From the NCBI GenBank assembly GCA_903940125.1, contig CAJAJL010000008.1, forward strand, positions 51,852 through 115,851: a stretch of 64,000 bases of DNA. The letters run 5' to 3'. The stretch's first letter is position 1; the number at the start of each line of letters is the position of its first letter. The position numbers were made by a program, and so were the translations under genes. The notes under the pieces were generated by a model. That model was given only the letters and a program-made list of their open reading frames with translations, made no database searches and was not told the DNA's origin. This stretch comes from an uncultured Chlorobiaceae bacterium. Its GTDB lineage: Bacteria; Bacteroidota; Chlorobiia; Chlorobiales; Chlorobiaceae. Of the stretch, positions 19,425 to 29,500 are shown piece after piece.

Positions 19425-19969
19425 CGATAAAAAGATACACTTCGGCTTTACTCTATTGGCTTGGTAATCATTTCTTTATGAATTGGACGCCCTATCTGCT
19501 ACGACACTGGTTTTTACGAGAATTCTGCAATGTTAAGCTGGGACATAATTCAAGTATCTGCATGGGTTGTTTTATTACTGGACGGAAGTTAGAAATAGGT
19601 AATAACTCAGTCATAAACAGGTATTCATATCTTGATGGACGTGTTTCACTGAAAATAGGTCATAATGTCAATATATCTCACTATGCTTTGATTCAAACAC
19701 TAACACACGACCCTCAAAATATTGACTTCAACTGCCAGGAAAAACCTGTTGTTATCCATGATTATGTCTGGATTGGGGCAAGAGCTATTATCTGTCCTGG
19801 AGTAACCATTGGTGAAGGGGCTGTTGTAGCTGCAGGGGCTGTTGTAACAAAAGATGTTGCCCCATTTACGATTGTTGGAGGTAATCCTGCAACATTCATA
19901 AAGAATAGAACAAAAGGATTGCGCTATCAAACGAGATATTTTCCGCTGTTTGATACTGATATACAATAA
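19421..19969 (+). CDS. Hexapeptide-repeat acyltransferase (WcaF/maltose acetyltransferase type)
   Basis: 182 aa, ATG overlapping the preceding stop (ATGA). Left-handed beta-helix repeats run from about residue 45: [30 protein letters not shown], then the C-terminal coil [37 protein letters not shown] and IVGGNPA, the hallmark end of serine/sugar O-acetyltransferases. The His of THDPQ is in the position of the catalytic base. The enzyme should transfer an acetyl (or other acyl) group from CoA to a sugar. Coupling to the GT4-GT4 gene points to decoration of the same glycan. Confidence 0.88.
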   Translation: MTIKRYTSALLYWLGNHFFMNWTPYLLRHWFLREFCNVKLGHNSSICMGCFITGRKLEIGNNSVINRYSYLDGRVSLKIGHNVNISHYALIQTLTHDPQNIDFNCQEKPVVIHDYVWIGARAIICPGVTIGEGAVVAAGAVVTKDVAPFTIVGGNPATFIKNRTKGLRYQTRYFPLFDTDIQ

Positions 19970-19996
19970 TTATTCAGACAGTACATTACAACATAT

Positions 19997-21010
19997 TTAT
20001 CTGTAAATAATTTTTTTAAAAACTTTCCAGATAACTGATGATTTAATCAATTTAAGCTCATTGTTTTGATTTTCTATTGTTTGCATTAATTGAGAAAGCT
20101 GGTTTTCCATGATCTGAATGTTATACTCCTTCTCCAGACATTGCTGCTCTAATACCATGACTTTATCTTTGCTCTCCAGACGTTGCTGCTCTAATACCAT
20201 GACTTTATCTTTGCTCTCCAGACATTGCTGTTCTAATACCATGACTTTATCTTTGCTCTCCAGACATTGCTGTTCTAACCAGGTAATGGATTTTTTCTGT
20301 GCAAGAAGCTCCTTATAAGCTCCTGCATGCTTTGGAGTTATGTATTTTTCAATTAGCTCTGGTCGGTCATGCAAAAATTTTTCATCACTGTGGATAGTCG
20401 AATACCCACCCATAGTATATTTAGAAATAAGAACAGGCAGATAACATGTGGCAATATTATCATTTGCAAATAAACGGATGTTTATCTCCCAATCCGACCA
20501 GCTTTTATATGTCTGATCAAAGTAGCCATATTTTTCAAAAACCTCCTTCCTGTAAAATATTGATTGATGACAGATATTCTGAAATATGAGTTTGGCCAAT
20601 GTATATTCACTACCAAAAGTCTGGTTAAAACCACCAAATTCGTTAAAACCATATATAACATCATGAGAGACAACTTCTTTCCGTGAAAAAATATTTTTCA
20701 ATACATCACAGTTTTTTAAAACATCATCACTTCCCAGAAAATATACCCACTCACCCTCTGACATTCGGATTCCTTTGTTCATAGCATCATAGATGCCATT
20801 ATCAGGTTCTGAAACCCATCGGATGTGCTTATGATGATCGGCAAGTTGAACAAGCAATTCTCTAGTTCCATCCGTAGAATTACCATCAACAATGACATGC
20901 TCAATGTTCCGGTAAGTCTGAACAGCTACACTCTGAACACACGCTTCAAACAGTGCCTTTGCATTAAACGTTGGAGTGATTATAGATACTTTGGGAATAC
21001 TATTTTTCAT
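19997..21010 (-). CDS. Family 2 glycosyltransferase with repeat-built coiled-coil tail
   Basis: 337 aa. The GT2 domain covers residues 1-230: VSIITPTFNAK (8-18), HVIVDGNSTDGT (38-49), SEPDNGIYDAMNKGI (67-81) and the SDD motif at 94-96, as in WcaA/rhamnosyl-type enzymes. It is followed by a tail with four copies of a 14-residue unit (LEQQCLESKDKVMV) at 245-300, the last diverging, then a further helix and a short hydrophobic/basic end (VIWKVFKKIIYR). Fourteen residues are two heptads, so the tail should be a coiled coil, perhaps setting oligomer state or chain length. It is convergent with the acyltransferase gene, 27 bp away. Confidence 0.9.
   Translation of the reverse strand: MKNSIPKVSIITPTFNAKALFEACVQSVAVQTYRNIEHVIVDGNSTDGTRELLVQLADHHKHIRWVSEPDNGIYDAMNKGIRMSEGEWVYFLGSDDVLKNCDVLKNIFSRKEVVSHDVIYGFNEFGGFNQTFGSEYTLAKLIFQNICHQSIFYRKEVFEKYGYFDQTYKSWSDWEINIRLFANDNIATCYLPVLISKYTMGGYSTIHSDEKFLHDRPELIEKYITPKHAGAYKELLAQKKSITWLEQQCLESKDKVMVLEQQCLESKDKVMVLEQQRLESKDKVMVLEQQCLEKEYNIQIMENQLSQLMQTIENQNNELKLIKSSVIWKVFKKIIYR
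20132..20278. repeat. 42-bp tandem repeat inside a glycosyltransferase gene
   Basis: Units start at 20132, 20174, 20216 and 20258 with exact 42-bp spacing; three are complete and the fourth is partial. They differ at only a few positions (for example CATTGCTG versus CGTTGCTG, and GCTCT versus GTTCT). The period is a multiple of three, so copy number can change without breaking the frame. Confidence 0.9.
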
Positions 21011-21112
21011 TTAACGATTGTATATAGTATAAAAATATAGTGCTGAATATTTCGCATATTTTCCCGGATATGGTTTATTCGCATGCATTGCCTATACAGA
21101 ACAAGAGCAAAT

Positions 21113-21787
21113 TCAAATTTTTCTCAAAACACACCGTACCCAGCCTGAACCATCCGGGCTGATTTCTATGATATCAGCAAGACCTTGTATTGTTTCGGTA
21201 AGACTGAACGACTGTTGTTTATTTGAAATAATTACATCACGGTTCTCCACGCTGAAATTCCACTGATGAAACCCTTCCCAGTTTTCCTTTATAGCTTCAT
21301 TTGCTGAATGATCTGTTAAAATATATCCACCTGGTCTGCAAACTTTGATCATCTCAAGAATAGCCCTGTTTGGATCGTAACTGTGATCAAGAGTGTTGCG
21401 AGCATGGGCTAAATCAAAAACAGAGAAAAATTTTTCTGAAAGACATTCACTATCACATTTGATTGTCCGCAAGATTGGTAAGCCATCAGGGAAAGGAAGG
21501 GTATCGTAATGATCCGCCAAAGCATCCGTAGCAATAAGCTCTATCTCATACCCTTTGTAACACTTACCAAGAGAACTCATAGGTCCGGCGCCGACATCAA
21601 GAATTTTTGGTCTTCCAATACATTCTTCCAGAAAAACTGCGAGATAAGGCTGCAACTCTGTATGAGGATTGATACGAAAGGCATAATCTTCAGGCCATTC
21701 AGCACCTTTTGTCTGCAGATATCGGGTCCAGAAAAGAATTTCGTGATTTACTCCAGAAAGCCACTTGATTTTATCAGTCATCATCAT
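21113..21787 (-). CDS. Class I SAM-dependent methyltransferase
   Basis: 224 aa; three consecutive Met codons open the gene, and the first is used here. The SAM-binding motif I ILDVGAGPM is at residues 62-70, with an acidic end of strand 2 at LIATDAL and the post-motif region FDLAHARNTLDHSYDPNRAILEMIKVCRPGGYIL, typical of methyltransferase family 11/25. The N-terminal WLSGVNHEILFWTRYLQTKG resembles methyltransferases found in O-antigen clusters. The likely role is methylation of a sugar in the surface glycan. It stands alone on the minus strand between a GT2 and a divergent methyltransferase-like gene. Confidence 0.82.
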   Translation of the reverse strand: MMMTDKIKWLSGVNHEILFWTRYLQTKGAEWPEDYAFRINPHTELQPYLAVFLEECIGRPKILDVGAGPMSSLGKCYKGYEIELIATDALADHYDTLPFPDGLPILRTIKCDSECLSEKFFSVFDLAHARNTLDHSYDPNRAILEMIKVCRPGGYILTDHSANEAIKENWEGFHQWNFSVENRDVIISNKQQSFSLTETIQGLADIIEISPDGSGWVRCVLRKI

Positions 21788-21973
21788 TACTATTATTGAT
21801 GTATTTTTATATTTTTTTAATCCTCATGGCGCAATTTAGCATAAATATTGTTTCCCTGGCAGCATCATCTTTTCAGATAAAAACAACATTTTAAGAGATA
21901 CAATCACCCTAATACACAGACTTGAGCACAGGTAAAAGGTTTCTTTTCAACATCCTTCACGGTTTCTTTCCTG

Positions 21974-22684
21974 ATGTCACTACAACAAATTACAGGCTCA
22001 ATACATGAAATGGTCGATGGTGGCCTTGAGTATTTCAAAAACCCGGAACTTAAAATATCCTGGGGAGGGCCATTCAACGGCCAGGAATTCAGAAAAAAAA
22101 TATTTCTCAATCTTCTTGATAATTTTTCTTTTAAAGCTGTGGTAGAAACAGGAACCTATCGGGGAACAACTACAGATTTTTTTTTATCGACATCACGGCC
22201 TGTCTATACGACAGAATCACAATACCGCTACTTTGGCTATGCGTTAATTCGCTTTCTTTCAAAATGGAAACATATTCGTCTTTTCCGAAAAGACAGCAGG
22301 GATTTTCTGAGATCACTTGCTGCAAGAAGATCCTTCCCTAAAAAAAATGTTTTTTTCTATCTTGACGCTCACTGGCAAGAAGATCTGCCGTTAGTTGAAG
22401 AACTTGACATCATTGTTTCAAACTGGAGAAATTCCGTCATTATGATCGATGATTTTTGCGTTCCGGACACCAATTATGGATATGACAATTATGGGGAAGG
22501 CAGAGTTTTGAAACTCGATTATCTGAATCCTGTGATTATTCCCAATAATATTCCACTCTTCTTTCCGTCAGTTGGATCTGAAGAAGAAACGGGTGAAAAA
22601 AGAGGATGCATTGTTCTCGGTACTGAAAACGACACCGGATCTATTCTTGACAGAATCCCAACACTTAGACGTTATTACATATAA
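21974..22684 (+). CDS. Methyltransferase-like protein of a surface-glycan cluster
   Basis: 236 aa. VVETGTYRGTTTDFF (about 56-70) is a SAM-type glycine loop, with Glu58-Thr-Gly at its core. FFYLDAHW and VIMIDDFCVP supply the later strands and an acidic cluster. The arrangement resembles class I methyltransferases of the rhamnosyl/cephalosporin-hydroxylase type, in which an Asp pair may bind a metal. The substrate is unknown; a sugar hydroxyl is likely from context. It is convergent with the GT2-GT4 gene, 32 bp away. Confidence 0.65.
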   Translation: MSLQQITGSIHEMVDGGLEYFKNPELKISWGGPFNGQEFRKKIFLNLLDNFSFKAVVETGTYRGTTTDFFLSTSRPVYTTESQYRYFGYALIRFLSKWKHIRLFRKDSRDFLRSLAARRSFPKKNVFFYLDAHWQEDLPLVEELDIIVSNWRNSVIMIDDFCVPDTNYGYDNYGEGRVLKLDYLNPVIIPNNIPLFFPSVGSEEETGEKRGCIVLGTENDTGSILDRIPTLRRYYI

Positions 22685-22716
22685 ATTCGCAGCTTCATAT
22701 TGTTTTTTATTCTCCA

Positions 22717-24873
22717 TCAAAAGTATCCCTCTAATTTGCTGAGATTTTGGACAAAATCGGTTGAAGAATGTCTTGATTTCAACAAGTCAAATGCATTTTT
22801 CCATCGATGCTGCCGTTCTGTAACATTCCCCAATGCCTCTTCAATTCGCAAAGCATAAGCCTGCGGTTCAGCTACATCTTCTACCGGATAACCGGTACGT
22901 TCATTTATAAACTCAGGAATTCCGCAAACAGCAGAAGCGACAACGGGTAAGCCATGCGCAACAGCCTCTAATACAACATTCGGCAAACCATCCCACGATG
23001 AGGTATAAAAAAAAAGCGCATAGTCATTTGACTTAATGATTTCACCAAAAGAATCATATGAACCATGTAACCGAACATTCGGAAGTTCGTTCAGCTCCTG
23101 CTCATATTTTTTGTCCTGATGATCATAGGTATAACCATAAACGTCGAATGAAACATCCGGCAGCTGTCTGGCTACACCAATCAGTAAATCCGGACGTTTC
23201 TGCCGGGTAAGACGTCCAGCCCATAGAACCCTTTGATTGGATGCTGAACGGTACTGATGCTCTTCTGGGATAAATGTAGGAAAATATAAGGTGTGAACTT
23301 TTTCCGTTGAAATACCAAACTGAAGTTTAAGTTCCCCGGGATAGAATACAGAGTCGCACATAAGACCTTTAAGATATGGCCAGCAATCAGGAAGGTAAAA
23401 TCTGGGATAGCTCCATCGAACATTGTTATTATCAAAATCATCACAAAATGCACTGGCAAAGATGGTCTTTTCTACAGCAAGAAGTGATTTTCCATACTTT
23501 TTTATCATTTCCCAGCCAAGCTGTGAATTAATAACATGGATAATGCGGGCAGATGACTGAAGAACCAGCCTGGTTAAGACTCTCAGTCGCTGATCTTCAG
23601 ATAACTGACTTCCGATAGTACCTATTTCAATAAAACGTGCTTTTTGGGGAAGGCGCTCTTTCCATGGTGAATTTGCGTTAAGCGTAGCAATAACAAGTAC
23701 ATTTTTTCCAACTGACAAAGCTGCATTAACATGATGAAGTACCCCTAAATCGGCTCCCCCACGCATCAGCCATGGAACAAGAATGATAACATCAGGATTA
23801 TAATCACTGATCATTGAACAACATTCAGCGTATACTTCACCGGGAATTGTCTCCAATGGAGGTTCATATCTCCTGAAACGGTTGATAAAATCATGCGTTG
23901 GAAACAGATCAGGTTCGATCTGTGAAATGCTGCGAAGTTCAACCACTGCCCACTCCGGAATAACAGATATTTGTTCTGAAAATTCTCTCTGTTTCCATAT
24001 TTTGTTTCTGATTAATTGAACCACTTTTTCCCCAAACCTATTCTTTCTCTTACCGTTACTGTCAGGTACCTCTGGCTCTACGGTTTTGTTGATCCAAATT
24101 TCAGGATTATCAAAAAATGTTGTGACAGGTATAATGGCGTTGCAACTTATATCGTTGGTTAGTCTTGATGCTGGTTTTCGCCGATAAAAATGCGCAGTTT
24201 TATGGGCAATGATGTGTCGAAATCCATTCGCAACAATTTCCAGATTCCAGTGCCAGTCTTCATATCCAAATCCGGTTTGTCTCACATCAGCCGGATGATA
24301 GGGATTTTTCAGGTACATTTCCCGCATTCCAAAAGAGCAAGCCGTCCAGGGATGAATGCTCAGACAGTTAGCCATAGGATAGTTTTGCTGTTCATCCATA
24401 TCGATCGATCTGGCAATACAGAAATCACTGCCAAAAGTAATCTGGTATTCAGGGTGAACAGTAACGTCGCCTGTTTTTGCCTGAACTGTCCTCATTGCTT
24501 CAATAAGCCAGTTTTCGGTATAATAATCGTCACCATCGAAAATGCCTATAAATGTACCTTTTGCTTTCTGGATACCGAGGTTTCTGGATAGTCCGGGATC
24601 CCTGTTGTTAGCCTGGATTATCTGATCATATTTGCGGAGCAAAGGACTTGAGCTGACAACACGGACTGTCTCAGCATCAGCTGCATCAAGCACTGAAACC
24701 AATTCAACACCAACCCCATTATTATCTGCAAAACGGCGTAATCTTTCAAGCCCCAACAATGTATGGTGAGCAATAAGACCCTCAGAATGAAAAGTTACTA
24801 TAGCACTTATGAGGGGGGGCTGATGATCAGAAGATAATTCCATAAAAAATACTTGATAAAATTTGCCTTTCAT
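22717..24873 (-). CDS. GT2-GT4 bifunctional glycosyltransferase
   Basis: 718 aa; ATG 24873, with an alternative ATG ten codons in (MELSS) where similarity to GT2 proteins begins. The N-terminal GT2 domain (about 18-260) has ISAIVTFHSEGL, SRNLGIQKAKGTFIGIFDGDDYY (DGDD acidic motif) and a downstream TGFGYEDWHWNLEI acceptor motif. The C-terminal GT4 domain (about 340-710) has VLWAGRLTRQKRPDLLI, FFYTSSWDGLPNVVLEAVAHG and LPVVASAVCGIPEFI. It should make two linkages of a surface glycan from nucleotide sugars. It is the last glycan gene before the lipid A/heptose genes. Confidence 0.9.
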   Translation of the reverse strand: MKGKFYQVFFMELSSDHQPPLISAIVTFHSEGLIAHHTLLGLERLRRFADNNGVGVELVSVLDAADAETVRVVSSSPLLRKYDQIIQANNRDPGLSRNLGIQKAKGTFIGIFDGDDYYTENWLIEAMRTVQAKTGDVTVHPEYQITFGSDFCIARSIDMDEQQNYPMANCLSIHPWTACSFGMREMYLKNPYHPADVRQTGFGYEDWHWNLEIVANGFRHIIAHKTAHFYRRKPASRLTNDISCNAIIPVTTFFDNPEIWINKTVEPEVPDSNGKRKNRFGEKVVQLIRNKIWKQREFSEQISVIPEWAVVELRSISQIEPDLFPTHDFINRFRRYEPPLETIPGEVYAECCSMISDYNPDVIILVPWLMRGGADLGVLHHVNAALSVGKNVLVIATLNANSPWKERLPQKARFIEIGTIGSQLSEDQRLRVLTRLVLQSSARIIHVINSQLGWEMIKKYGKSLLAVEKTIFASAFCDDFDNNNVRWSYPRFYLPDCWPYLKGLMCDSVFYPGELKLQFGISTEKVHTLYFPTFIPEEHQYRSASNQRVLWAGRLTRQKRPDLLIGVARQLPDVSFDVYGYTYDHQDKKYEQELNELPNVRLHGSYDSFGEIIKSNDYALFFYTSSWDGLPNVVLEAVAHGLPVVASAVCGIPEFINERTGYPVEDVAEPQAYALRIEEALGNVTERQHRWKNAFDLLKSRHSSTDFVQNLSKLEGYF

Positions 24874-25036
24874 TCATGTACCAAGCTAGCGCTGTTCAAT
24901 GTAATAAAACGCTCTGAAATAACAGGAGACGACATTCTTATCATGCAGTTCAAGCTTCGTTTCGAACGGCCCGGCCTTTGCGGCTAACCATACGATATTG
25001 ATAACGAAAGCGTGCTGATGCGTAAAGTATTAAACA

Positions 25037-25945
25037 TTAAAGAGTCTCTGTTCTTTTCCAGCGGTTGTGGAGCCAGAGCCATTCTGAGGGGTAGCGGTAG
25101 ATAAAGCGCTCAATAACTTTGGTATAGCGCCTAACAAGTTCTTCTGCATCAGTTTTGGCTGTGCCAAGTCCAGTAAGATCAATTTCCTCTATTTCGACTT
25201 TATAACGGCCACCATCAGTTCTGTAACACATAGCGACGAAGAGCGGTACTCCGGCTTTAAGCGCAAGATAGGCTGGGCCAAGAAAAACAGTAGTTCTACG
25301 TCCAAGAAATTCAATAAAAAAAGTGCCGATCAAATCTGACTGATCGCCAAGAATGGTTAAGAGCCCGCCTTTACGGAGAGTTCTAAGGCCCTCGCGAAGG
25401 GCATTGTCGTCATAGACAATCCTGTTGCCACGCATCGTTCTCAACATATTGATCTGCTTATCTATCGCATGATTTTTCAGTTTTTTGACCACAATTGTCA
25501 AGGGATGCACCTGTAATCCACTACAAAAAGCGAGCAGTTCCCAGTTACCGAAATGTGCAGAAACCAATACCCCCCCCTTTTTCCGGTCAATGGTTTGTGC
25601 AAAAACAGTACCGGCATCGACATCCAGCAATCGGGCTGCATCTTCGGCAGTTTTTATCATGGGGAGACGAAGCACTTCGATCATATTATCAGCCAGGTTG
25701 CGGTATACCTTGCGGGCAATAGCATTTATTTCTGATATTTTTTTTTCGGGGAAGGTCAGTGCAAGATTTTTTTCAACAAGCGGCCGTCTAATTTTAAGAA
25801 TTTTATAAAGAATATCACCAATTACATACGCTATTATTGTTGATTTTTTTCGACTTATGCTTCTGACGAGTACACCAAGCACCTTGATAAGCCCATATAG
25901 AACCCTATCGGCGATATTATCGTCTTCATCCCAGCTACGCTTCAT
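25037..25945 (-). CDS. LpxL/HtrB-type lysophospholipid (lipid A) acyltransferase
   Basis: 302 aa. The catalytic HxxxxE motif is H131-FGNW-E136 within VLVSAHFGNWELLAF. The family block GGLLTILGDQSD follows (LpxL proteins have a comparable D-Q motif), then FLGRRTTVFLGPAYLALKAGVP and a C-terminal YPSEWLWLHNRWK, which is diagnostic. A membrane-associated helix near residues 19-30 anchors it on the cytoplasmic face. The enzyme transfers a secondary acyl chain onto lipid A precursors or a related lipid. It is divergent from the heptose adenylyltransferase gene, with 121 bp between for both promoters. Confidence 0.92.
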   Translation of the reverse strand: MKRSWDEDDNIADRVLYGLIKVLGVLVRSISRKKSTIIAYVIGDILYKILKIRRPLVEKNLALTFPEKKISEINAIARKVYRNLADNMIEVLRLPMIKTAEDAARLLDVDAGTVFAQTIDRKKGGVLVSAHFGNWELLAFCSGLQVHPLTIVVKKLKNHAIDKQINMLRTMRGNRIVYDDNALREGLRTLRKGGLLTILGDQSDLIGTFFIEFLGRRTTVFLGPAYLALKAGVPLFVAMCYRTDGGRYKVEIEEIDLTGLGTAKTDAEELVRRYTKVIERFIYRYPSEWLWLHNRWKRTETL

Positions 25946-26066
25946 AGAAATCGGCTATCTTTTATCATATTCTGACAATCGCAGAGTATACGCTAAATTG
26001 TGAAAAAATATCAGCAATGTAACTTTTATCCTATTACAGCTCATTCATCAAAAGAAATTATGATCT

Positions 26067-26579
26067 ATGGATAATCCAAAAAAGCTCCAGAGCCGAAATG
26101 AGGCCCTGGAAAACGTACGGAGATGGCGGGCTTCGGGAAAGAAAGTTGTGTTTTCAAACGGGTGTTTCGATATTCTTCATGCAGGGCATGTTGCGTACCT
26201 GACGGCTGCGAGAGCGCTTGGTGATGTGCTTGTTATCGGGCTGAACAGTGACGATTCTGTTCGCCGGCTGAAAGGGCCAAACCGGCCAGTGTGCTGTGAA
26301 ATGGATCGTGCAGCGGTACTTTCGGCTTTGCAGGTGGTCGATGGTGTCACCCTTTTTCATGAAGATACTCCTGAAGAGCTGATTGGGATTCTGCTGCCGG
26401 ACATTCTGGTCAAGGGAGCGGACTGGGCGGTCGAACAGATTGCCGGTGCCAGGGCTGTCCTTGAACATGGTGGTTCTGTTCTGACCCTGCCATTGCTGGA
26501 GGGGCGCTCAACTACCGGTATTATCGAAAAAATTATTCAGATCCATACAACATCATCAATTGATAGTGGAACGGATTAA
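26067..26579 (+). CDS. rfaE2: D-glycero-beta-D-manno-heptose 1-phosphate adenylyltransferase
   Basis: 170 aa, a stand-alone cytidylyltransferase-like domain corresponding to the C-terminal half of E. coli HldE. Nucleotide-binding motifs are [15 protein letters not shown] (27-41; HxGH is H38-AGH41), [19 protein letters not shown] (56-74), the VKGADW block (115-120) and GRSTTGII (146-153). It activates heptose 1-phosphate with ATP to ADP-heptose for the lipopolysaccharide core. It overlaps the tamB-like gene by 20 bp, so the two are translationally linked. Confidence 0.95.
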   Translation: MDNPKKLQSRNEALENVRRWRASGKKVVFSNGCFDILHAGHVAYLTAARALGDVLVIGLNSDDSVRRLKGPNRPVCCEMDRAAVLSALQVVDGVTLFHEDTPEELIGILLPDILVKGADWAVEQIAGARAVLEHGGSVLTLPLLEGRSTTGIIEKIIQIHTTSSIDSGTD

Positions 26580-29500
26580 ACGCCATATCCTTAGAGTGCT
26601 GTCAGCGTGCTCCACTGTTGTGCTTCTTCTGTCGCTCACCTCCCTGATTGTTTTGAACAGCGGGCTGCTTGACCGAATGGCTAAAGATCAGGTTATTGCC
26701 CTTTTTAATGAAAAGCTGTTTGGCCGGCTTGAACTTCAGGATCTTCATCTTCAGTTTCCAAACAAGGTCACTCTGATTAATCCTCGTATTTACGGGCCTG
26801 GAGATAACTCACCTGCTCTCAAAGCCAGCACTGTTTCTTTGAAATTCAACTTTCTCACTCTTCTTCAGCCGAAAATCAAAAGGATATATCTGCGTCGCCT
26901 GACTGCTGATTCACTTAACGCAATAATTACAACACAGAAAAACGGCAAACTTAATCTTGAAATTATTTTTACCTCTCGCGACCCCGATTCAACAAAAACA
27001 CAGCTGGAACATTTTTTCTGCAAAAATCTGCAGATTAAAAACAGCAGCCTTCTTTATACCGGAACCAATCGCACTGGACATCTGCCGGTCGGTATAAACA
27101 ATATCAATCTGGAACTCTCAAAATTCACCGCAAAGAAACAACTTCTGAGAGGTACTCTTGAAACTGTAAAGTTCAATATTCCCGCATCTAAATTTTCATT
27201 GCGGCAGGGTTCAGGACAATTTTTCTTTTCTGAAAACAGATCTGAACTCCTTGCATTGAAAGCTGTAAGTAATAAAAGCAGCGCAGAACTGTCAACCACG
27301 ATTGATCATTTCAATATTTTCACCCGTCAGTGGCAACAGCAACTGACCCGAAGCACATCATTCCTTACAGTTCAGAAACTGGCCATGCACAGTGATGACC
27401 TGAAACTATTGCTCCCGGCTTTTTCTCTGCCTGCCGGCGTCTATACCCTTCAAGGAAACGCAAAAGGAAAAAAGGATAACCTTGAAATACTTGATGCGAA
27501 ATTATCGCATCTCAAAAGCTCGATAGCTCTGAAGGGTGAACTGCTTAACCTGCACAACAGCAATGCCTTGGGTTACCGCTTGAAATGCGACAGTTCAAGA
27601 ATTGCTGCACCTTTTCTTGAGTCGATTCTTGCAACAAGCTCCTACAAGGATATAGCAGGTAAAACCGGAGATATTACCTTTTTTGGCCATGCGCAGGGAA
27701 ACCTGCATGCCATAAAAACAGATATAACCACTCTTTCATCTCTCGGTGAAGCATCATTGAGTGCAGAGGCAGCAACATCAAAACCGGAAGAGCTTACCAG
27801 TAAAGGAAAGTTTGTTCTTAAAAAGTTTCAACCTCATAAACTATCAGGAACGGGTAGCAGCGAAAAAAGTCTTGTAAACGCTTCGGGCAGCTTTGAAGGA
27901 AAAGTTTTCGCTAAAAAAATAAACCAGTTATCGGCTGATATCAAGCTTGCCAACTCTTTCTGGCGAACTCAACAGGTGAGCGAAGGCTCTCTTTCTCTGA
28001 AGTACAACGGTAAACTTCTTAACAGTACCCTGTTTCTGAAAAACAAAGTGACCAGTTTCAATGTTGACACAGCAATCGACTTAAGCAATACAACGCCCCG
28101 CTATCACGCTACCGGTAAAACCAGTGGACTTGATATTTCGACAATAGTGGGGTCAAATGCATTTAAAAGTGACTTAAACGGAGTGTTTGCCGTTCAAGGA
28201 TCAGGATATGATCCAAAAAGTCTGAATGTTGCTGCTGTACTGCAGTTTTCCCCCTCCACCATTAACGGGTTCCAGCTTAAAGAGCACTCAAAAGCAGCGT
28301 TCGACATTGCCCAAACAGCTGGTTCTTCCCGAACAAGCATCAGCAGTGATTTTCTTGATTTACTTGCTGATGGTGACTATTCGTTTGAAGAGCTGATCGC
28401 GCTCGGCAAATTTGCAGGTTCAGGTATATCACGAGAGCTATCGACACAGAATATCTGGAACTCTGCGCTTCCTGTGCCAAGCACTGCGCTGCATACCCTT
28501 ACAAAGCCGTTTACCGTCGACTACCGTATTGCAGTAAAAGATATTGCTCCGCTGGAGATGCTTTTACCTTTTAAGGGCCTTACCCTTCAGGGCAGTGCTG
28601 ACGGACGCGCCGTCTACCGTAACGGATTATGTTCAATCGGTTCTTCAATCAACATCGCCCGCCTGCAGGTCCGGAATGATGTTCTTTTAGAAAATCTTTC
28701 CATGAGCACTGCGTTGGAATGCAGCAGCAACGGAACACAAAAAGCATCGGCAAGCGGAAAAACATCCGCAATCACAGTAGATCGAAAAAAAACAGGTGCC
28801 GCACTCTTTTCGGGTCATTATACACCATCACAACTTGATGGAACCCTTGAGCTGGTTCTTCCCAATCCTGCACAGAGTCTTTCAACAAAATTTTCTGCCA
28901 CAAAAGAGGGCAGCAGCTATAACCTGCTTTTTCAGCAGCTGGCTGTAAAAGACACACCTGGGATATGGAAAGCAGCGGAGAACTCCCGTATCACATTTAG
29001 CAAAACATCAGCGAGGTTTAACCATTTCACGATAACAAAGGGTTCGCAGGAGGCTGTATTGGACGGTGAGCTCAGCAACGTGCTGCCGGGCAGTTTTCAA
29101 TGTGTTTTGTCAAATCTGGAACTTGATGAACTGAAACGGTTTTCTATCAATCCTTTTCTTGACAAGCTGTCGGGCACAATCAATGCATCTCTGGCGGTAA
29201 GCGGTAAACCTGATGCAAAAACAAGTTCACTCAACGTAAGCGGAAAAAGCGTTCGTTATGATAAATTTTCGATAGGTACACTGCAGTGCAATGCTCTTCA
29301 CCGTGGTAACTTTCTTCGCTTTGACCTGCATAGCAGTATGCCCTCAACGAACACTATCGAAGGCAAAGGAACAATTCCTCTTGTTCTCAGCTTTTATCCA
29401 CTTCAATTCAGGATGAACGAACAACAGGCAATCAGCGTCTCACTTCATTCGGATAATCTTTCTGCACAGAGCTTAACCCTGCTGCCTTTTTTTGAATCAG

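Noticed and set aside
20132..20278. Short direct repeats considered as a CRISPR array
   Set aside because: The units abut with no unique spacers and encode heptads in frame.
20118..20318. Open frame on the plus strand with repeated Cys-Cys-Ser motifs
   Set aside because: It is the antisense of the 42-bp repeats in the glycosyltransferase gene; its apparent motif is a by-product of that repeat.
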